Shown in pieces: positions 61,021-64,000 of a stretch of DNA of 64,000 nucleotides (position 1 is its first letter; each line of letters opens with the position of its first letter). Both the position numbers and the translations under genes were made by a program. The notes below the pieces were generated by a model. That model was not told the origin of the DNA and did no database searches. It saw nothing but the letters and a program-made list of their open reading frames with translations. The DNA is from Saprospiraceae bacterium (GTDB taxonomy: Bacteria > Bacteroidota > Bacteroidia > Chitinophagales > Saprospiraceae). The stretch spans positions 496,001 through 560,000 of the forward strand of contig JADJLQ010000002.1 in the NCBI GenBank assembly GCA_016709995.1. Direction: 5' to 3'.

Positions 61021-62238
61021 GTGACTGTACTCCAAATCAGAGTTGATAGCTTCTAACCCAAAACAAAAGTAGACGATAGAAAACAAGGATCGAAGTGTCC
61101 TGTTTTTTACAGTTTTAATACTCGACCATATCCACCACATATAATAGATCAGGCCCAGGAATCCTATCAATCCAAATCGGGCTAAAACTGAAGTATAGGT
61201 GCAGTGTGGACTTAGATAGATTGACTCTGCTGGATATGACCCATTAAGCTTCATCTGCTCCATAGCTGGCACAAAATTTCTGGGGCCTACTCCGGTCCAG
61301 GGGTGTTCCAAAAAAATTTGAACGGCAGCAATCTTATTAGCCAAGTAGGGTGTCTTCACCAGGCTTAAGCCCATGTATTCAACCAATGGTTTTTGGGAAT
61401 AAATATAGAAGGATGCATTGTTTTGGTGCACAACCTTCACCTGGTAGGGTAAAACATGGGTAAAAATCAAATAGAGGATTAAAATGAAAACCCCTACAAT
61501 GTTGATAAGCACTTTTGAATATCTTTTACCTCTTATAATGCATAGGCAAACAAGGGCACTATAAATCAATATTGATTTTGACAAGGTCATTATCATTCCA
61601 AATATTCCAGCAGCGATTACTACCTTGTTTGTCTTGGCATCCCGATTCAGAAAATAAAGTACAGTAATAATAATAAAAAGCACCAGGGCTGCACCATTTG
61701 GATGACCGTCTAAGGCTGAAAGTTGAATAGGTATGATCCCCAGGTAATAGGGCCTTATATGTACAAATGGGTTTTCGATATTGAGCAAAACTGCAGCCAC
61801 CCACCCAAGCAACCCTACGGTGCAAGTGATGAGGCCCAAAGTCCAGCATGCCATGACCACTGTATTTTCCGTCTCCTTGTATTCCCTGAACAGCAACACG
61901 ACGAATACAAACATCATGCACGGTCTCAACCACCCTATCACTGATAACCACCCATCTCCTTCAAGATGAAAAAATATTGGAATAAGAAGGCTTGATAAAA
62001 AAATATAGGTCGGAACGATTTTTTTAGACATGATTACGGTGACCAGGCTTTTTCGGTATTTCCAACCAATAAGCGGTAGGAAGAAGATCACCAGGTAATC
62101 TGTCAGGGACACCGATTTGCCTCCAAAAGCGGATTCGAAAAAAGGATTCCCGATCCCCAGGCTCACAATGGTAGCAAACAAGATCACTTGTTCCCATTTT
62201 GGCCACCGATCCAACGAAATGGAAGTCATAGCGCACAA
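60904..62238 (-). CDS. O-antigen ligase/polymerase family membrane protein
   Basis: 444 aa, about 11-12 membrane helices. Wzy_C/WaaL-like core: AAVQIFLEHPWTGVGPRNFVPAMEQM and SPHCTYTSVLARFGLIGFLGLIYYMWW, with the periplasmic loop that carries the catalytic His and Arg. Short helical start (SISLDRWPKWEQVILFATIVSLGIG). It would transfer or polymerise undecaprenyl-linked saccharide in the periplasm. Convergent with, and overlapping, the WecA-type gene; the last about 30 codons (SSSSYDHEEYARQQGG) lie in that overlap and look like low-complexity add-on. The function fits the neighbour. Confidence 0.8.
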   Translation of the reverse strand: MCAMTSISLDRWPKWEQVILFATIVSLGIGNPFFESAFGGKSVSLTDYLVIFFLPLIGWKYRKSLVTVIMSKKIVPTYIFLSSLLIPIFFHLEGDGWLSVIGWLRPCMMFVFVVLLFREYKETENTVVMACWTLGLITCTVGLLGWVAAVLLNIENPFVHIRPYYLGIIPIQLSALDGHPNGAALVLFIIITVLYFLNRDAKTNKVVIAAGIFGMIMTLSKSILIYSALVCLCIIRGKRYSKVLINIVGVFILILYLIFTHVLPYQVKVVHQNNASFYIYSQKPLVEYMGLSLVKTPYLANKIAAVQIFLEHPWTGVGPRNFVPAMEQMKLNGSYPAESIYLSPHCTYTSVLARFGLIGFLGLIYYMWWIWSSIKTVKNRTLRSLFSIVYFCFGLEAINSDLEYSHLFWFFNAWLMTCLLHQSSSSYDHEEYARQQGGNSQYQQ

Positions 62239-62360
62239 AATACCCCGATAATTTTATTTATAGACTTTAAGCTGAGGTAATCACTTTCGGGACCAGGATG
62301 GCGATACTTTATACCAAAATTAACAACAGAGATATGGCAATATGGCCTAGCTTTGCCGGG

Positions 62361-63575
62361 ATGAATTTGAAAATTGCCGGACTATCGCTATTCACCCTCT
62401 TGTTTATCATAGATCTCAGCGCTCAATCGACTAGTTGTGATGGTACCAGGTATCTGCACGAATTTTTTGGCACGACTAAAGTGTCCACTCATCTATACGG
62501 CAGGAATGCTACAGTATTGAAGGATTCCATCGGTTTATACATGGATATCTATGAACCTGAAGGTGACCAGGCGAAGTCAAGGGCAGCATTGGTGTTGGCT
62601 TTTGGAGGTGCTTATATATCCGGTGACAGGACACAATTGAGTGATCTCGCCAGGACATTTGCCAGGCAAGGTTACGTAGTCGCATGTATTGATTATCGTA
62701 TCTGGCCTTTGTTTGTTTTATCTTTTCCGGACTCAGCAGCTGTAGTCGACATAGCGATCAAGGCCATGGGGGATATGAAAGCCTCTATTCGTTTTCTCAG
62801 ATCTAAAGCTGACCAATTTAAGATAGACACTAGTTTGATTTTTGCAGGTGGCGTGAGTGCCGGGGCGATCACAGCTATCCAATCTGTATACCTAGACAGT
62901 AGTGATAGTATACCCAGTGGATTGAAGGCAGTCATTGAGCGCAATGGTGGCTTACAAGGCAGCAGCAACCCTCAAACTTTAAATTATAGTTCCTCGGTTC
63001 GTGGTGTACTCAATCTCTCAGGTGGTATATTCGATACTTCATGGATCGATAGAGGAGAGCCTCCTATGGCCAGTATGCACGGGCAGGCGGATAATGTAGT
63101 CCCTTATGGCGATGGGGCTGCAGCAGGACTAGTGCATATCTTTGGCAGTGGGGTGATTCATCCTGTACTCAGAAGTAAAAACATCACCGAGACCCTGGTA
63201 TCTGTACCGGGTGGAATGCATACAGATATCTATTTCGAACCTCAGTTTAAGCCATATCTAGACAGCTTCACCAACCTGGCCTATAAAATGTTTTTTGATA
63301 TTATTTGCCCTCAGGTCGTCGCTTCTCACCATGAGCACCCGATGGAAACCATTAGGATCTTCCCCAATCCCGCTATAGATCATATCAGTCTAGACCCCCG
63401 GGATATACCGCTTCAAGTCAACTTGTACGATTTATTAGGCAGATCTATCCCAGTGACACTCAATTCTAATCGGGTGGAATGGAGTCCTTCTGCCGTAGTA
63501 AACGGAGTATACATTCTGCAAGCAAGATTCAGAAACCAAGAAATAAAAATTGCTAAAATTCAGATAAGACTTTAG
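62361..63575 (+). CDS. Exported alpha/beta hydrolase with type IX secretion sorting domain
   Basis: 404 aa from Met 62361, which begins the signal peptide LKIAGLSLFTLLFIIDLSAQ; upstream Met codons at 62298 and 62334 add polar residues. Alpha/beta hydrolase: ALVLAFGGAYISGDRTQL, IFAGGVSAGAITAIQSVYL (GxSxG), MHGQADNVVPYGDG (Asp) and SVPGGMHTDIYFEPQ (His). The C-terminal 80 residues are a T9SS type A sorting domain: IRIFPNPAIDHISLD, LYDLLGRSIPV, GVYILQARFRNQEIKIAKIQI. It is therefore exported to the surface by PorU-type machinery. Substrate unknown. Confidence 0.88.
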   Translation: MNLKIAGLSLFTLLFIIDLSAQSTSCDGTRYLHEFFGTTKVSTHLYGRNATVLKDSIGLYMDIYEPEGDQAKSRAALVLAFGGAYISGDRTQLSDLARTFARQGYVVACIDYRIWPLFVLSFPDSAAVVDIAIKAMGDMKASIRFLRSKADQFKIDTSLIFAGGVSAGAITAIQSVYLDSSDSIPSGLKAVIERNGGLQGSSNPQTLNYSSSVRGVLNLSGGIFDTSWIDRGEPPMASMHGQADNVVPYGDGAAAGLVHIFGSGVIHPVLRSKNITETLVSVPGGMHTDIYFEPQFKPYLDSFTNLAYKMFFDIICPQVVASHHEHPMETIRIFPNPAIDHISLDPRDIPLQVNLYDLLGRSIPVTLNSNRVEWSPSAVVNGVYILQARFRNQEIKIAKIQIRL

Positions 63576-63598
63576 ACCGAACATTTAAATCCGCTGGC

Positions 63599-64000
63599 GT
63601 GATATTCATTTATTTATATTTAATTCTATTTAGTCCCGCTCCTGTCACGACAGACCCCCTGATTCAACAAAAATTGAAGGCGGGCCAATCGGCGGATATC
63701 TTATGTATCCTCAAGACACCATGGGCCAATCCAGGCCAATACACACAGGCATTGGATAGCAAAGAAGCCAAAGGCAATTATATTTATTCTAACCTCTCTG
63801 CATTTGCCCAAAAAAGTCAGGCGCAGATCGTAAACTACTTGAATCAAAATCATTTTGAGTACCATTCATTTTATATCATTGATGCTATCCATATTCCTGC
63901 TGCCAATGCGGCAGTGGTACGTTACCTTCAAACCAATCCTGCCGTACTTAGGCTGGAATACAATTCTACTTACAGGCTCATCAAACCTGTCCAGGAGGTT
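63599..64000 (+). CDS. Subtilase (S8) family peptidase, N-terminal part (runs off window)
   Basis: An open frame of 134 codons from the GTG at 63599 to the right edge. It begins with a short hydrophobic signal (IFIYLYLILFSPAP), then an inhibitor I9-like propeptide: SADILCILKTPWANPGQ, NLSAFAQKSQAQIVNYLNQNHFEYHSFYIIDAIHI and NAAVVRYLQTNPAVLRLEYN. This propeptide pattern precedes exported subtilases; the catalytic part would be beyond base 64000. GTG is the first available start after an in-frame stop. It begins 24 bases after the T9SS hydrolase, so the two may be one transcript. Confidence 0.7.
   Translation, partial: MIFIYLYLILFSPAPVTTDPLIQQKLKAGQSADILCILKTPWANPGQYTQALDSKEAKGNYIYSNLSAFAQKSQAQIVNYLNQNHFEYHSFYIIDAIHIPAANAAVVRYLQTNPAVLRLEYNSTYRLIKPVQEV

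Overview
The window looks like chromosomal DNA from a Bacteroidota bacterium, probably Saprospiria- or Chitinophagia-like (inference; no rRNA is present). Evidence: a SusC/SusD pair, a type IX secretion sorting domain, SusC-style TonB receptors, many short lipoprotein signals, and promoters of the Bacteroidota form TTG - about 19 nt - TAnnTTTG. Gene order is mosaic, with many short transcription units on both strands and moderate GC. No tRNA, rRNA or CRISPR was seen.

Layout. 0-7 kb: 3' end of cysS, a TIR-TPR membrane protein, a YdeI/OmdA-like protein, a Lys/Ala/Pro-rich SWIB chromatin protein with a clear terminator, and an esterase fused to a beta-propeller. 7.1-21.7 kb: a sialic acid utilisation locus. 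It holds a FadR-type GntR regulator, SusC/SusD, N-acetylneuraminate lyase, a NanM-like mutarotase split by a -1 frameshift at A AAA AAG, an MFS transporter, an AGE-type epimerase, sialate O-acetylesterase and sialidase. Together these would import, de-acetylate, cleave and convert sialic acid to ManNAc and then GlcNAc. 21.7-31.2 kb: methyltransferase, serine hydrolase-TPR, GH127-like enzyme, omega-amidase plus aminotransferase (methionine/glutamine salvage type), RibD-like reductase, dicarboxylate symporter, SemiSWEET and GNAT. 31.36-33.07 kb: an intact insertion sequence with 14-bp perfect inverted repeats and a 6-bp target duplication. 33.1-37 kb: beta-lactamase-like lipoprotein and class A PBP.

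37.1-41.9 kb: a probable metal-homeostasis island with a His/Cys-rich small exported protein, a lipoprotein, a TonB receptor, an ArsR repressor with an operator over its own promoter, an uncatalogued 20-residue Cys-rich peptide and a ChaN-like protein. 41.9-48.9 kb: GH10 xylanase, ThuA-like protein, a decayed DUF5916 gene, a second DAACS symporter, cupins and mannonate dehydratase. 49-53.5 kb: M13 peptidase, a nine-AT-hook protein, DUF3500 and a GNAT remnant. 53.7-58.9 kb: PhoD-like phosphatase, methyltransferase, five-bladed glycosidase, alpha/beta hydrolase and SnoaL-like lipoprotein. 59.4-64 kb: lipoprotein, a WecA/MraY-type transferase overlapping tail-to-tail with an O-antigen ligase-like protein, a T9SS-exported hydrolase, and the start of a subtilase.

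The observations most worth following are the in-phase slippery heptamer in the NanM gene, the Cys-rich mini-gene beside arsR, the candidate NanR-type operator, and promoters placed so close to start codons that transcripts would be leaderless or nearly so.
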